NCBI GenBank assembly: GCA_022041995.1
Contig: CP074390.1
Span: 558,001 to 622,000 of the forward strand
DNA: 64,000 nucleotides
Direction: 5' to 3'
Origin: Cupriavidus necator
GTDB lineage: Bacteria > Pseudomonadota > Gammaproteobacteria > Burkholderiales > Burkholderiaceae
The notes beneath the pieces are model-generated. The model saw nothing but the letters and a program-made list of their open reading frames with translations, was not told where the DNA came from and made no database searches. Positions 50,233 through 59,763 of this stretch are shown piece after piece. Made by a program: the position numbers and the translations under genes. Each line of letters opens with the position of its first letter. The first letter of the stretch is position 1.

Positions 50233-51513
50233 TCAATACGTCTCCAGGTGCAGCCGCCCATCGCGCTTGAGCCCCTCGGCCAGCGTCTCCCACTGCAACC
50301 CCGCCTGCTGCGCAACGTCGCGCAGCGCCAGCACCACGCCCTCTTCCATGCTCTTGAGCCCGCAAACATAGAAGTGCGTGTCGGGGCTCGCCAGCAGTGC
50401 GGCCAGATCGGCGGCGCGTTCGCGCATCAGGTCCTGCACGTAGCGTTTCGGCTGCCCCGCCGTGCGCGAAAACGCCAGGTTGATGTCGATAAAATCCTTG
50501 GGCAGGTTCTGCAACGGGCCAAAGTAAGGCAGCTCTTCGCGGGTGCGCGCGCCGAAGAACAGCATCAGCTTGCCGCCGTCGAACTTGCCGGCCTTGCGCA
50601 GGCGCCGGCGCCATTCGGTCATGGCGCGCATCGGTGCGCTGCCGGTGCCTGTGCAGATCATCACGATGTTGGAGCGCGGGTGGTTGGGCATCAGGAAGCT
50701 GGCGCCGAACGGTCCGATCACTTCGACCTTGTCGCCGACCTTCAGGTCGCACATGTAGTTGGATGCCACGCCGCGCACCGGGCTGCCGTCATGGTCCTGC
50801 AGCACGCGCTTGATCGTCAGCGACAGGTTGTTGTAGCCGGGGCGCTCGCCGTTGCGCGGGCTGGCAATTGAATACTGGCGCGCATGGTGCGGGCGGCCGC
50901 CGGCGTCGGTGCCCGGCGGGACGATGCCGATGGACTGGCCTTCCAGCACCGGAAACGGCGTCGCGCCAAAGTCCAGCACGATGTGGTGGGTGTCGTACTC
51001 ACGCCCGACTTCGGTCACGCGCACGTTGCCGGTCACGGTGGCGGTGATGGTCTTGTTGGCGGACTTGGCGCCGTACAGGTTGGTGTAGGCATGCGCAGCG
51101 GACCACGGCGGCACGGTGGCGCCGTAGCGGGCGCTGTTGACGGCGTCCTCGCCGGTGCCGGCCAGCGGCGACGCGGCGGGAATCTCCGGCGCGGCGGTCT
51201 GCATCTCGGCACCGGGCGCCAGGTCGGCCAGTTGCTCGGGCGTCAGTTCTTCCGGCAGCGTGTCCCAGGTGAGTTGCTCTTCGATGCTGTAGGCGCGCAG
51301 CTTCGGCATGGCGCGCCAGTTGTCGATCGAGCCCGTCGGGCACGGGGAAATGCAGGCCATGCACAAGTTGCACTGGTCGGCATCGACTACATAGTTGCGC
51401 GCGTCGTGCGTGATCGCGCCCACCGGGCAGGTGGCTTCGCAGGTGTTGCAGCGGATGCAGATCTCGGGATCGATCAGGTGCTGCTTGATGATTTGAATTT
51501 CTGCCATGTCCAT
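50233..51513 (-). CDS. boxA: benzoyl-CoA 2,3-epoxidase reductase subunit
   Basis: This 426-residue protein has two N-terminal [4Fe-4S] motifs (CIRCNTCEATCP and CNLCMACISPCP) followed by a ferredoxin-NADP-reductase-like half with RQYSIASPRNGE, ICTGTGSAPMRAMTEWRRR and FYVCGLKSMEEG. BoxA passes NADPH electrons to the BoxB diiron epoxidase. I chose ATG 51513 because GGAG lies six bases upstream; an ATG six bases downstream (51507) is also possible. It ends the boxC-boxB-boxA operon. Confidence 0.95.
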   Translation of the reverse strand: MDMAEIQIIKQHLIDPEICIRCNTCEATCPVGAITHDARNYVVDADQCNLCMACISPCPTGSIDNWRAMPKLRAYSIEEQLTWDTLPEELTPEQLADLAPGAEMQTAAPEIPAASPLAGTGEDAVNSARYGATVPPWSAAHAYTNLYGAKSANKTITATVTGNVRVTEVGREYDTHHIVLDFGATPFPVLEGQSIGIVPPGTDAGGRPHHARQYSIASPRNGERPGYNNLSLTIKRVLQDHDGSPVRGVASNYMCDLKVGDKVEVIGPFGASFLMPNHPRSNIVMICTGTGSAPMRAMTEWRRRLRKAGKFDGGKLMLFFGARTREELPYFGPLQNLPKDFIDINLAFSRTAGQPKRYVQDLMRERAADLAALLASPDTHFYVCGLKSMEEGVVLALRDVAQQAGLQWETLAEGLKRDGRLHLETY

Positions 51514-51598
51514 GGCGGTCTCCACAGGATGAGGGGCGCCCGGGGTGAGGGTCGTTGACGGCGGCGGCGCCTTGTCGTGGCGCCTGCCCTCTCCCCGG

Positions 51599-51624
51599 CC
51601 CCTCTCCCGCACGCGGGAGAGGGG
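51599..51624. repeat. REP-like palindrome, copy 4
   Basis: Twelve-base arms CCCCTCTCCCGC and GCGGGAGAGGGG flank AC. It lies between boxB and boxA, inside the operon, and may set the ratio of their mRNAs. Confidence 0.82.
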
Positions 51625-51656
51625 AGCAAACAGGGAGTGGTTGACAGGTCCGTGGC

Positions 51657-53084
51657 TTAGTTGAAGCGCACGTACTCGAAGTCCACCGGCTGGCGGTTGA
51701 TGCCCATCACCGGCGGCGCGATCCAGTTGGCGAACTTGCCCGGCTCGACCACGCGGCCCATCAGGCTGGCGACAAAGGCGCGGTCGCCTTCGCTGGGCAG
51801 CCACTGGTCGCGGAAGTCGCGCCATTCGGCGTCGGAGATCACGCGGCCGTCCGGCGATACCTTGACCCCGGCCAGCGCGCCGATATTGCGGTGGAAGGCC
51901 TTGTGCGGCACCTTCAGGCGGAACGGGATGCCGGCCTTGTCGATGACCTTGTTCCAACGTTCGATGCCGGCCATGCTGTCCTTGATGTAGTCGTCGCGCA
52001 GCACTTCATTGAGCGCGTTCAGCAGCGGCACTTCCTTCTCGGTCAGCTGGCCGTTCTGCGCCTGCAGGATGCGGTAGGTCTGGCCCTTGAGCACGTGGTC
52101 GTCCATGCGCTTGCCTTCTTCGTAGCGGCCCTTCAGGCCGGTGCTGTAGAAGGTGGCAGCGTTGCTGGACTCATCGGCGCCAAACAGGTCGATCGTCACG
52201 CTGTAGTGGAAGTTCAGGTAGCGCTGCAGCGTCGGCAGGTCGATCACGCCGGCCGCGCGCAGCTTTGCCGGATCGTCGGTCTTGAGTTCGTTCATCACCT
52301 GGCAGGTACGCTGGATCACGCGCGACACGCCGGACTCGCCCACGAACATGTGGTGCGCTTCCTCGGTCAGCATGAACTTGGTGGTGCGCGCCAGCGGGTC
52401 GAAGGAGGATTCGGCCAGCGCGCACAGCTGGAACTTGCCGTCGCGGTCGGTGAAGTAGGTGAACATGAAGAACGACAGCCAGTCAGGCGTCTGCTCGTTG
52501 AACGCCTGCAGGATGCGGGGGTTGTCCTGCTGGCCGCTGCGGCGCTCCAGCAGGGCCTCGCCCTCCTCGCGGCCGTCGCGGCCGAAGTACTTGTGCAGCA
52601 GGTAGACCATGGCCCACAGGTGGCGGCCCTCTTCCACGTTCACCTGGAACAGGTTGCGCAGGTCGTACATGCTGGGCGCGGTCAGGCCCAGGTGGCGCTG
52701 CTGCTCAACCGACGCCGGCTCGGTATCGCCCTGCGTCACGATGATGCGGCGCAGGTTGGCGCGGTATTCGCCGGGCACGTCCTGCCACGCGTCCTCACCC
52801 TTGTGGTCGCCGAAATGGATCTTGCGGTTGGCCTCGGCCGGGTTCAGGAAGATGCCCCAGCGGTAGTCCGGCATCTTGACGTGGCCGAAGTGGGCCCAGC
52901 CCTGCGGATCGACGCTGATCGCAGTGCGCAGGTAGATGTCATGCTGGTGCGAGCCTTCCGGGCCCATGTCGTTCCACCAGCTCAGGTAGTTGGGCTGCCA
53001 TTGCTCGAGCGCGCGCTGCAGGGTGCGGTCTTCGCTCAGGTTGACGTTGTTGGGGATCTTGTCGCTGTAGTTGATGCCGGACAT
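51657..53084 (-). CDS. boxB: benzoyl-CoA 2,3-epoxidase catalytic subunit
   Basis: This 475-residue diiron enzyme makes 2,3-epoxybenzoyl-CoA from benzoyl-CoA and dioxygen. Helical ligand motifs are seen in NVEEGRHLWAMVYLLH and LTEEAHHMFVGESG, and the C-terminus ends in PPVMGINRQPVDFEYVRFN, written here for identification. Length and order match the BoxB family throughout. GGAGACC precedes ATG 53084. Its partners BoxA (downstream) and BoxC (upstream, 45 bases) complete the pathway. Confidence 0.96.
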   Translation of the reverse strand: MSGINYSDKIPNNVNLSEDRTLQRALEQWQPNYLSWWNDMGPEGSHQHDIYLRTAISVDPQGWAHFGHVKMPDYRWGIFLNPAEANRKIHFGDHKGEDAWQDVPGEYRANLRRIIVTQGDTEPASVEQQRHLGLTAPSMYDLRNLFQVNVEEGRHLWAMVYLLHKYFGRDGREEGEALLERRSGQQDNPRILQAFNEQTPDWLSFFMFTYFTDRDGKFQLCALAESSFDPLARTTKFMLTEEAHHMFVGESGVSRVIQRTCQVMNELKTDDPAKLRAAGVIDLPTLQRYLNFHYSVTIDLFGADESSNAATFYSTGLKGRYEEGKRMDDHVLKGQTYRILQAQNGQLTEKEVPLLNALNEVLRDDYIKDSMAGIERWNKVIDKAGIPFRLKVPHKAFHRNIGALAGVKVSPDGRVISDAEWRDFRDQWLPSEGDRAFVASLMGRVVEPGKFANWIAPPVMGINRQPVDFEYVRFN

Positions 53085-53129
53085 GGTGGTCTCCTTCAGG
53101 GGACGATTCGGTTGTCGTGTAAGGCTGGA

Positions 53130-54788
53130 TCAGACGCGGTTCCAGTCGAAGGCGGCCTTGTCGCCCTTGCCGTAGACCTTGAGCGCACCCTTTTCACCCA
53201 CGGCGTTGGGGCGCTGGAAGATCCAGTTCTGCCACGCGGTCAGGCGGCCAAAGATGCGGGTGAACATGTTTTCCTGGCCGTTGAAGCGCAGGTTGGCTTC
53301 CATGCCGGTCAGCGCATCGGGCGACATCGCCACGCGCTCTTCCAGCGCGATGCGCACTTCGTCGGTCCAGTCGATGTCGTCGGGGTTGGCGGTGACCAGG
53401 CCCAGCGCATAGGCCGCATCGGCATCGAGCGGCTGGCCGGCCCTGGCGCGCACCGCGTCCAGCGCGGGCTGTTCGTCATAGAAACGGCGGCCCAGGCGGC
53501 TCTGGCCGGTGGCCATCGGGTAGAGGCCGAAGTTGACTTCCGCCACCGTGATCTTCGGTGCGCGGTCCTCGTCGTCCGGCAGTGCCAGGTGGTAGCTGCG
53601 GTCACAGGCCAGCGCCAGTTCCAGGAAGGTGCCGGCAAAGCACGATTGCGGCTCGATCAGCGCGAACAGGCTGCGCGAAGACACGTCCAGGCGACTCAGC
53701 GTGCGGCGCAGCAGGCCGATGGTCTCGCGCACCAGCCAATGGTCCTGGTGCGCCAGCAGCGTGGCGTCGCTGGCCAGCACCGCGGCGGCATCGCCGCTGG
53801 TCTTGATCAGCCAGGTGCCGATGTCCAGTTCATTGGTGCGCATCGACAGGATCGCGTCTTCCAGTTCACGCGCCAGTTGCAGCGGGTACCAGGCAGCGCC
53901 GGCTTCCACGATTTCATCGATGTTCTGCGGCTGCGCGCCCGTCGGCGCCTTGACCGTAAAGGTGGCGGTGCGGCCGGCGCGGTCGATCTCGATCGTCACA
54001 TGGGTGTAGCGCAGCGCATCGGCTTCGATGGTGCGCTCGATCGGCTCGAGCGCCACGCCGCGCGCATCGGCCGGGCGGTCGCTCTGCGCGGCCAGCGCCA
54101 GCGCGCGCTCCTGCACCTTCTGGGCGAACACGGCCGGCTTGGCGATGTCGTCGACCAGGCGCCAGTCCTTGGCGCGCTGGCCGCGCACACCTTCGGTGGT
54201 GGTGCAGAAGATGTCGGCCAGGTCATGGCGCACGTGGCGCTTGTCGGTCACGCGGGTCAGGCCGCCAGTGCCGGGCAGCACGCCCAGCAGCGGCACTTCC
54301 GGCAGGCTCACGGCCGACGAGCGGTCGTCCACCAGCAGGATCTCGTCACAGGCCAGCGCCAGCTCATAGCCGCCGCCGGCGCAGGCGCCATTGACCGCGG
54401 CCAGGAACTTCAGGCCGCTGTGCGCCGAGGAGTCCTCGATGCCGTTGCGGGTCTCGTTGGTGAACTTGCAGAAGTTGACCTTCCACGCATGGCTGCTGAC
54501 GCCCAGCATGAAGATATTGGCGCCGGAGCAGAACACCTTGTCCTTGCCGCTGGTGACGACCACGGTGCGCACTTCCGGGTGCTCGAAGCGGACGCGGTTG
54601 AGCGCGTCGTTCAGTTCGATGTCGACGCCGAGGTCATAGCTGTTGAGCTTGAGCTTGTAGCCGGGGCGCAGGCCGGCGTTCTCGTCGATGTCCACCGCCA
54701 GCGTGGCGACGGGGCCGTCGAACGTCAGCTTCAGGTGTTTGTATTGGGCGGGGGTGGTCTGGTAGTCGACGCGGGGGGCGGTGGTCAC
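53130..54788 (-). CDS. boxC: 2,3-epoxybenzoyl-CoA dihydrolase
   Basis: This 552-residue member of the crotonase superfamily hydrolyses epoxybenzoyl-CoA to 3,4-dehydroadipyl-CoA semialdehyde and formate. Two crotonase-like halves are visible: VFCSGANIFMLG with ACAGGGYELALACDE, then FAGTFLELALACDRSYH. It is the first gene of the boxCBA operon. BoxR-type operators and a promoter lie in the 160 bases upstream. ATG 54788 follows GGAGACACC. Confidence 0.95.
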   Translation of the reverse strand: MTTAPRVDYQTTPAQYKHLKLTFDGPVATLAVDIDENAGLRPGYKLKLNSYDLGVDIELNDALNRVRFEHPEVRTVVVTSGKDKVFCSGANIFMLGVSSHAWKVNFCKFTNETRNGIEDSSAHSGLKFLAAVNGACAGGGYELALACDEILLVDDRSSAVSLPEVPLLGVLPGTGGLTRVTDKRHVRHDLADIFCTTTEGVRGQRAKDWRLVDDIAKPAVFAQKVQERALALAAQSDRPADARGVALEPIERTIEADALRYTHVTIEIDRAGRTATFTVKAPTGAQPQNIDEIVEAGAAWYPLQLARELEDAILSMRTNELDIGTWLIKTSGDAAAVLASDATLLAHQDHWLVRETIGLLRRTLSRLDVSSRSLFALIEPQSCFAGTFLELALACDRSYHLALPDDEDRAPKITVAEVNFGLYPMATGQSRLGRRFYDEQPALDAVRARAGQPLDADAAYALGLVTANPDDIDWTDEVRIALEERVAMSPDALTGMEANLRFNGQENMFTRIFGRLTAWQNWIFQRPNAVGEKGALKVYGKGDKAAFDWNRV

Positions 54789-54811
54789 GGCGGGTGTCTC
54801 CTCTGCGAAAC

Positions 54812-54825
54812 TGCACTATCGTGCA
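54812..54825. promoter_or_regulatory. BoxR-type operator 1
   Basis: TGCA-CTATCG-TGCA lies between the boxC promoter and its start codon. The TGCA-N6-TGCA pattern recurs at three more places in the box region. Confidence 0.7.
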
Positions 54826-54848
54826 TGGACAGGAATCTGGTGATAAGA

Positions 54849-54878
54849 ACTATAGTTCATTAAGCAGATTTTCTGCAA
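54849..54878 (-). promoter_or_regulatory. boxC promoter
   Basis: On the minus strand TTGCAG (-35, 54873-54878) and TATAGT (-10, 54849-54854) are 18 bases apart. The -10 lies within the palindrome GAACTATAGTTC (54847-54858). Operators lie on each side. Confidence 0.55.
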
Positions 54879-54891
54879 GCACTATTGTGCA
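54878..54891. promoter_or_regulatory. BoxR-type operator 2
   Basis: AGCA-CTATTG-TGCA, preceded by another TGCA at 54874-54877, abuts the -35 element of boxC. Binding would block RNA polymerase. Confidence 0.65.
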
Positions 54892-54948
54892 GTTTTCTCA
54901 GGAGGCGCCGCTCACTGCCCCCGATGCCGCGTTACTGCGCCCCAGCCG

Positions 54949-55911
54949 TCACAACGGCATGCGCAACGCCTGGCGCACCAGTTCGCGCAGCGCGGCAAAC
55001 GTGGGCTCCAGCGGTTGCGCGCTGGTGTCCAGCGAGAACTCCGCCTTGGAATAGAAGGCCGCGCGCCCGGCCAGGATATGGCGCAAGTCCTCCATGGCCT
55101 CCTTGCTGGCCGCCATCGGCCGGAAGTCGCCCTGCTCGCGCACCCGCTCCATATGGTCTTCCGGCTCCGCCCGCAGCCAGACCGTAGTGCAGTGGGCCAG
55201 CAACAGGTTGAAGGTGGCGGGGTCCGATACCAGGCCGCCGGGCGTGGCGATCACGGCTTCGGGATAGATCTGGATGGCCTCTTCCAGCGCGCGCCGCTCG
55301 TAGCGGCGGTAGGCGTTCATGCCATACAGGCCCTGGATCTCGGAGATGCTGCAGCCGGCAAACTTCTCAATCTCGCGGCTCAGCTCGACAAAGGGGAAAT
55401 CCAGGTCTTCGGCCAGCATCCCGCCCAGCGTGGTCTTGCCGGCGCCGCGCAGCCCGATCAGCGCCACGCGCGGGCTGCGCGCGGCCTGGCCGGCGTTCTC
55501 GCCACCCGTGCCGAGCATCTCGCCCACGGCAATGCGCACGCGCCGCAGCGTGGCTTCGTCGCGGTGCTCCAGCAGCTCGCGCAACAGGATCCATTCAGGC
55601 GACGACGTGGTGACGTCGCCCAGCAGGCCGGCCAGCGAGCACTGCAGCGCCTCGGCAATATGCTGCAGCACCAGGATGGAAGCGTTGCCGCTGCCGTATT
55701 CCAGGTTGGCCAGGTGCCGCTCCGACACGCCGGCCGCCTGCGCGGCGGCCTTTCGGGTCAGGCCGCGGCAGGCGCGCAGCTCGCGCACACGCTCGCCCAG
55801 CGCGACCAGGAACGGGTTCTTCTCAGTGCCGTTGGCAACACTTGAATCTGAATCATGATGCAGGTCGGCTTCCGGGGTTAACCCAGATTCATGCAATATA
55901 GTGCTTGACAT
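54949..55911 (-). CDS. boxR: BoxR/BzdR-family regulator (HTH + shikimate-kinase-like domain)
   Basis: This 320-residue regulator has an HTH_3 domain (residues 38-90; LTRKAAAQAAGVSERHLANLEYG) and a C-terminal shikimate-kinase-like domain with P-loop GLRGAGKTT and RYERRALEEA, the architecture of BzdR/BoxR, which sense benzoyl-CoA. It is upstream of boxC on the same strand. The assigned ATG at 55911 puts operator 3 inside codons 3-7, so either the gene is autoregulated from within or a later start is used. A later start would lose only the low-complexity N-terminal extension. Confidence 0.92.
   Translation of the reverse strand: MSSTILHESGLTPEADLHHDSDSSVANGTEKNPFLVALGERVRELRACRGLTRKAAAQAAGVSERHLANLEYGSGNASILVLQHIAEALQCSLAGLLGDVTTSSPEWILLRELLEHRDEATLRRVRIAVGEMLGTGGENAGQAARSPRVALIGLRGAGKTTLGGMLAEDLDFPFVELSREIEKFAGCSISEIQGLYGMNAYRRYERRALEEAIQIYPEAVIATPGGLVSDPATFNLLLAHCTTVWLRAEPEDHMERVREQGDFRPMAASKEAMEDLRHILAGRAAFYSKAEFSLDTSAQPLEPTFAALRELVRQALRMPL
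55892..55905. promoter_or_regulatory. BoxR-type operator 3, inside the 5' end of boxR
   Basis: TGCA-ATATAG-TGCT lies within the first codons of boxR as annotated. Revising the boxR start would place it in the promoter. Confidence 0.55.
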
Positions 55912-55940
55912 GATTTCGGTGCGGCTCTATTTTTCATACA

Positions 55941-55954
55941 TGCACAATAATGCA
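55941..55954. promoter_or_regulatory. BoxR-type operator 4
   Basis: TGCA-CAATAA-TGCA lies in the 88-base divergent gap between boxR and the DUF4863 gene. It is about 45 bases before ATG 56000 and may control both directions. Confidence 0.68.
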
Positions 55955-55999
55955 TGAAGCCAGTGATAGCAACTGGCGAATCCGACGGAGCCCCTCACC

Positions 56000-56464
56000 A
56001 TGTCCCCCACAGAATTCCGCAGCCAGATCGCGCAGCTCACCGCGCAACTGGCAGGCCGCCCGCTGGATACCGCGCTCGATGCCTGGCTCAATGCCGAGCA
56101 TGGCGCCGGCAGCACCACCTACCAGCAACTGAAGGACGCATGCCAGGCCGGCGTGGCCGAAGGCTGGCTGTGCGACCGCGAAGGCGGCGGCATCCGCTAC
56201 GGCCGCATCTTCAGGCCGGCTGACGACCTGCACGGCTTTTCCGTCGACGTGGTCGACATGCAGGACATTGCCGGCCCGCATCACACCCATCCCGATGGCG
56301 AGATCGACCTGATCATGCCGCTCGAGGGCGAGGCGCAGTTCGACGGCCGCCCCGCCGGCTGGCTGGTATGCCCGCCGGGCAGCGCCCACCGCCCCACCGT
56401 CAGCAACGGCCGCGCGCTGGTGCTCTACCTGCTGCCAGAAGGCCGCATCGACTTCACGCGCTGA
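56000..56464 (+). CDS. DUF4863-family cupin-like protein of the box cluster
   Basis: This 154-residue protein has a C-terminal cupin-like part (GPHHTHPDGEIDLIMPLEG, then GSAHRPTV) with His and Glu residues that could bind a metal. The family is found next to box genes. Its biochemical role is unknown to me; a regulatory or housekeeping function for epoxide or semialdehyde intermediates is possible. It is the first gene of the divergent operon and precedes the dehydrogenase by eight bases. Confidence 0.8.
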   Translation: MSPTEFRSQIAQLTAQLAGRPLDTALDAWLNAEHGAGSTTYQQLKDACQAGVAEGWLCDREGGGIRYGRIFRPADDLHGFSVDVVDMQDIAGPHHTHPDGEIDLIMPLEGEAQFDGRPAGWLVCPPGSAHRPTVSNGRALVLYLLPEGRIDFTR

Positions 56465-56472
56465 GATCCCCT

Positions 56473-58017
56473 ATGACTGAATTGCTTTCCAACTACCTCG
56501 GCGGCAAGTGGCAGGCCGGCAGCGGTGCCGGCACGCCCTTGTTCGATCCGGTGCTGGGCGACGAACTGGTGCGCGTGGATGCCACCGGACTGGACCTCGC
56601 TGCCGGCTTCGCCTTTGCCCGCGAACAGGGCGGCGCTGCCCTGCGCGCGCTGACCTATCGCAAGCGCGCCGCGCTGCTGGCTGACATCGTCAAGGTGCTG
56701 CAGGCCAATCGCGATGCCTATTACGACATCGCCACGGCCAACAGCGGCACCGTCAGGAACGACTCCGCGGTCGACATCGACGGCGGCATCTTCACGCTGG
56801 GCACTTACGCAAAGCTGGGCGATACGCTCGGCGACCGGCATTACCTGCCGGATGGCGAGGCCACCCGACTGGGCAAGGACCCGTTGTTCCAGTCGCAGCA
56901 TGTGCTGGTGCCCACGCGCGGTGTGGCGCTGTTCATCAATGCCTTCAACTTCCCGAGCTGGGGCCTGTGGGAGAAGGCGGCACCGGCATTGCTGGCCGGC
57001 GTGCCGGTGATCGTCAAACCCGCTACCGCCACCGCCTGGCTGACCCAGCGCATGGTGCGCGACGTGGTCGAGGCCGGGGTGCTGCCAGCCGGCGCGCTGT
57101 CGGTGGTGTGCGGCAGCCCGGCCGGGCTGCTGGACCCGTTGCAGCCCTTTGACGTGGTGTCGTTCACCGGTTCGGCCGATACGGCCGCGGTGATCCGCTC
57201 GCATCCCGCCATCGCGCAACGCTCTGTCCGCGTGAATATCGAAGCGGACAGCGTCAATTCCGCCGTCCTGCTGCCGCAGGACGGCCCCGATACCGCCGCC
57301 TTCGACCTGCTGGTGAAGGAAGCCGTGCGCGAGATGACGGTCAAGTCCGGACAGAAATGCACCGCGATCCGGCGCGTGTTCGTGCCTGAAGCGCTGTATG
57401 GCCAGGCCGCCGAGGCCATCGGCGCACGGCTGTCGAAAGTGACCGTGGGCAACCCGCGCAACGATACCGTGCGCATGGGTGCGCTGGTCAGCCGTGCGCA
57501 GTTCAACGCCGTGCAAGATGGTCTGGCTTACCTGCGCAAGCATGCACAGGTGCTGCATGACGCCACGCAGCACCTGGTGGATGCCGATCCGGCCGTGGCC
57601 TGCTGCATCGGCCCGACACTGCTGGGCGTGACCGATGCGGATGCTGCCGCCGCGGTGCACGACACCGAAGTGTTCGGCCCAGTGGCCACGCTGCTGCCCT
57701 ATCGGGATACCGCCCACGCACTGGCACTCGTGCGCCGTGGCCAGGGCTCGCTGGTGGCATCGCTCTATGGCAGCGACGCGGCCGCGCTCGGCGCCGCCGC
57801 CGTCGAGCTGGCCGACAGCCATGGCCGCGTGCATGTGATCTCGCCCGACGTGGCGCAGCTGCACACCGGCCACGGCAACGTCATGCCGCAATCGCTGCAC
57901 GGCGGCCCCGGCCGCGCCGGCGGCGGCGAGGAACTGGGTGGCCTGCGCGCCCTGCACTTCTATCACCGGCGCAGCGCCATCCAGGCCAGTACCGCGGTGC
58001 TCGACGCGCTCGCCTGA
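56473..58017 (+). CDS. boxD: 3,4-dehydroadipyl-CoA semialdehyde dehydrogenase
   Basis: This 514-residue ALDH oxidises the aldehyde made by BoxC to 3,4-dehydroadipyl-CoA (named BoxZ in some species). It has the oxyanion Asn in FINAFNFPSWG, the Glu in VNIEADSVN and the catalytic Cys in SGQKC. The ATG at 56473 is eight bases after the DUF4863 stop. The family member is distinct from the ALDH at 20942. Confidence 0.92.
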   Translation: MTELLSNYLGGKWQAGSGAGTPLFDPVLGDELVRVDATGLDLAAGFAFAREQGGAALRALTYRKRAALLADIVKVLQANRDAYYDIATANSGTVRNDSAVDIDGGIFTLGTYAKLGDTLGDRHYLPDGEATRLGKDPLFQSQHVLVPTRGVALFINAFNFPSWGLWEKAAPALLAGVPVIVKPATATAWLTQRMVRDVVEAGVLPAGALSVVCGSPAGLLDPLQPFDVVSFTGSADTAAVIRSHPAIAQRSVRVNIEADSVNSAVLLPQDGPDTAAFDLLVKEAVREMTVKSGQKCTAIRRVFVPEALYGQAAEAIGARLSKVTVGNPRNDTVRMGALVSRAQFNAVQDGLAYLRKHAQVLHDATQHLVDADPAVACCIGPTLLGVTDADAAAAVHDTEVFGPVATLLPYRDTAHALALVRRGQGSLVASLYGSDAAALGAAAVELADSHGRVHVISPDVAQLHTGHGNVMPQSLHGGPGRAGGGEELGGLRALHFYHRRSAIQASTAVLDALA

Positions 58018-58102
58018 CTGTTCAAGCCAACCCGCTTCACCGCGCCGCCACGCCCGCATGGCGGCGCGCGGCACACCGTACACCAGCAACGGGGAGACAC
58101 CC

Positions 58103-59707
58103 ATGACCGCCACGCCCGCAGAGACACCCGTCCGGCCACCCGGCACGTCCTTCAACTTTGCCGAGCACCTGCTCGGCTGCAATGCCGGACGCGCCGGCAA
58201 GGTGGCCTATATCGATGACGACGGCCAGCTCACCTATGGCGAACTGGCGCAGCAGGTGCGGCGCCTGGCCGCCGCGCTGCTCGGCGCCGGCATCCGCCGC
58301 GAAGAGCGCGTGCTGCTGCTGATGCACGACTGCACCGACTGGCCAGTCTGCTTCCTGGGCGCGATGTACGCCGGCATCGTCCCGGTGGCCGTCAACACGC
58401 TGCTGACCGCCGACGACTATCGCTACATGCTGCAGCACAGCCGCGCGCAGGCGGTGCTGGTGTCGGCCGCGCTGCTGCCCGTGCTGCAGGAGGCGCTGGC
58501 GCGTCCCGGGCATGAAGTCGGGCGGGTCCTGGTATCGCGTGCGCATGAGCCGCTGCCCGATGGCATGGCGGCGCTGGATGCGGTGCTTGCCGCGCAGGCG
58601 CCGCTGCAAGCGCCTGCCGCCACCAGCTGCGACGATCCCGGCTTCTGGCTTTACTCGTCCGGCTCGACCGGCCAGCCCAAGGGCGTGGTGCACAGCCACG
58701 GCAACCCGTACTGGACCGCGGCGCTCTACGCCGGCCCGGTGCTCGGCCTGCAGGAGCGGGATGTCTGCTTCTCGGCGGCCAAGCTGTATTTCGCCTACGG
58801 GCTGGGCAACGGCCTCAGCTTCCCGCTCAGCGTCGGCGCCACGGTGGTGCTGATGGCCGAGCGGCCCACGCCCGAGGCCACCTTCCGCCGCTGGCTGCAA
58901 CACAAGCCAACAGTGTTCTTCGGCGCGCCGACAGGCTACGCCGGCATGCTCGCCTCGCCGGCGCTGCCGCAGCGCGCCGAGGTCGCACTGCGGCTGTGCT
59001 CGTCCGCCGGCGAGGCGCTGCCCGCCGATATCGGCCAGCGCTTCACCGCGCATTTCGGCTGCGAGATCATCGACGGCATCGGCTCCACCGAGATGCTGCA
59101 TATCTTCCTGTCCAATCGTCCCGGCCAGGTGCGGTACGGCACCACCGGCTGGCCGGTGCCGGGCTACGCCATCGAGTTGCGCGACGAAGACGGCCGCCCG
59201 GTGCCCGACGGCGAGATCGGCGACCTCTATATCCAGGGACCCAGCGCCGCGATGATGTACTGGGCCAACCGCGAGAAGTCGCGCGAGACCTTCCGCGGCG
59301 GCTGGACCAAGAGCGGCGACAAATACGTGCGCAACGCGGATGGCACCTACAGCTACGCCGGGCGCAGCGACGACATGCTCAAGGTCAGCGGCATCTACGT
59401 ATCGCCGTTCGAGGTCGAGGCCACGCTGGTGCAGCACCCTGCGGTGCTGGAGGCCGCGGTGATCGGCGTACCTGACCATGAAGGACTGATCAAGACCAAG
59501 GCCTTCGTGGTGCTGAAGGCCGGGGCGCAGCTGGGCGACGGCGAACTGAAGGCCTTCGTCAAGGAGCGGCTGGCGGCCTACAAGTACCCGCGCGCGATCG
59601 AGTTCGTCGATGCGCTGCCCAAGACCGCCACCGGCAAGATCCAGCGCTTCATGCTGCGCGAACGCGAACTGAAGGCCGCCGCAGAGCGCGCCGTCGCGGT
59701 GGCATGA
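58103..59707 (+). CDS. bclA: benzoate-CoA ligase
   Basis: This 534-residue acyl-adenylate-forming enzyme activates benzoate with ATP and CoA. Motifs: YSSGSTGQPKG (A3), GIGSTEML (A5), YAGRSDDMLKVSG (A8) and PKTATGKIQR with the catalytic Lys (A10). GGGGAG precedes ATG 58103. The gene is between the boxD and permease genes in one operon, which supports benzoate as substrate. Confidence 0.94.
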   Translation: MTATPAETPVRPPGTSFNFAEHLLGCNAGRAGKVAYIDDDGQLTYGELAQQVRRLAAALLGAGIRREERVLLLMHDCTDWPVCFLGAMYAGIVPVAVNTLLTADDYRYMLQHSRAQAVLVSAALLPVLQEALARPGHEVGRVLVSRAHEPLPDGMAALDAVLAAQAPLQAPAATSCDDPGFWLYSSGSTGQPKGVVHSHGNPYWTAALYAGPVLGLQERDVCFSAAKLYFAYGLGNGLSFPLSVGATVVLMAERPTPEATFRRWLQHKPTVFFGAPTGYAGMLASPALPQRAEVALRLCSSAGEALPADIGQRFTAHFGCEIIDGIGSTEMLHIFLSNRPGQVRYGTTGWPVPGYAIELRDEDGRPVPDGEIGDLYIQGPSAAMMYWANREKSRETFRGGWTKSGDKYVRNADGTYSYAGRSDDMLKVSGIYVSPFEVEATLVQHPAVLEAAVIGVPDHEGLIKTKAFVVLKAGAQLGDGELKAFVKERLAAYKYPRAIEFVDALPKTATGKIQRFMLRERELKAAAERAVAVA

Positions 59708-59763
59708 GCGGCAACGCCGCCTCATCGCAACCTACCGCCATCCCACCATACCGGAGACAAACC

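Noticed and set aside
51891..54863. A plus-strand open frame of 990 codons
   Set aside because: It lies antisense to boxB and boxC, whose protein families are certain; composition is that of a shadow frame.
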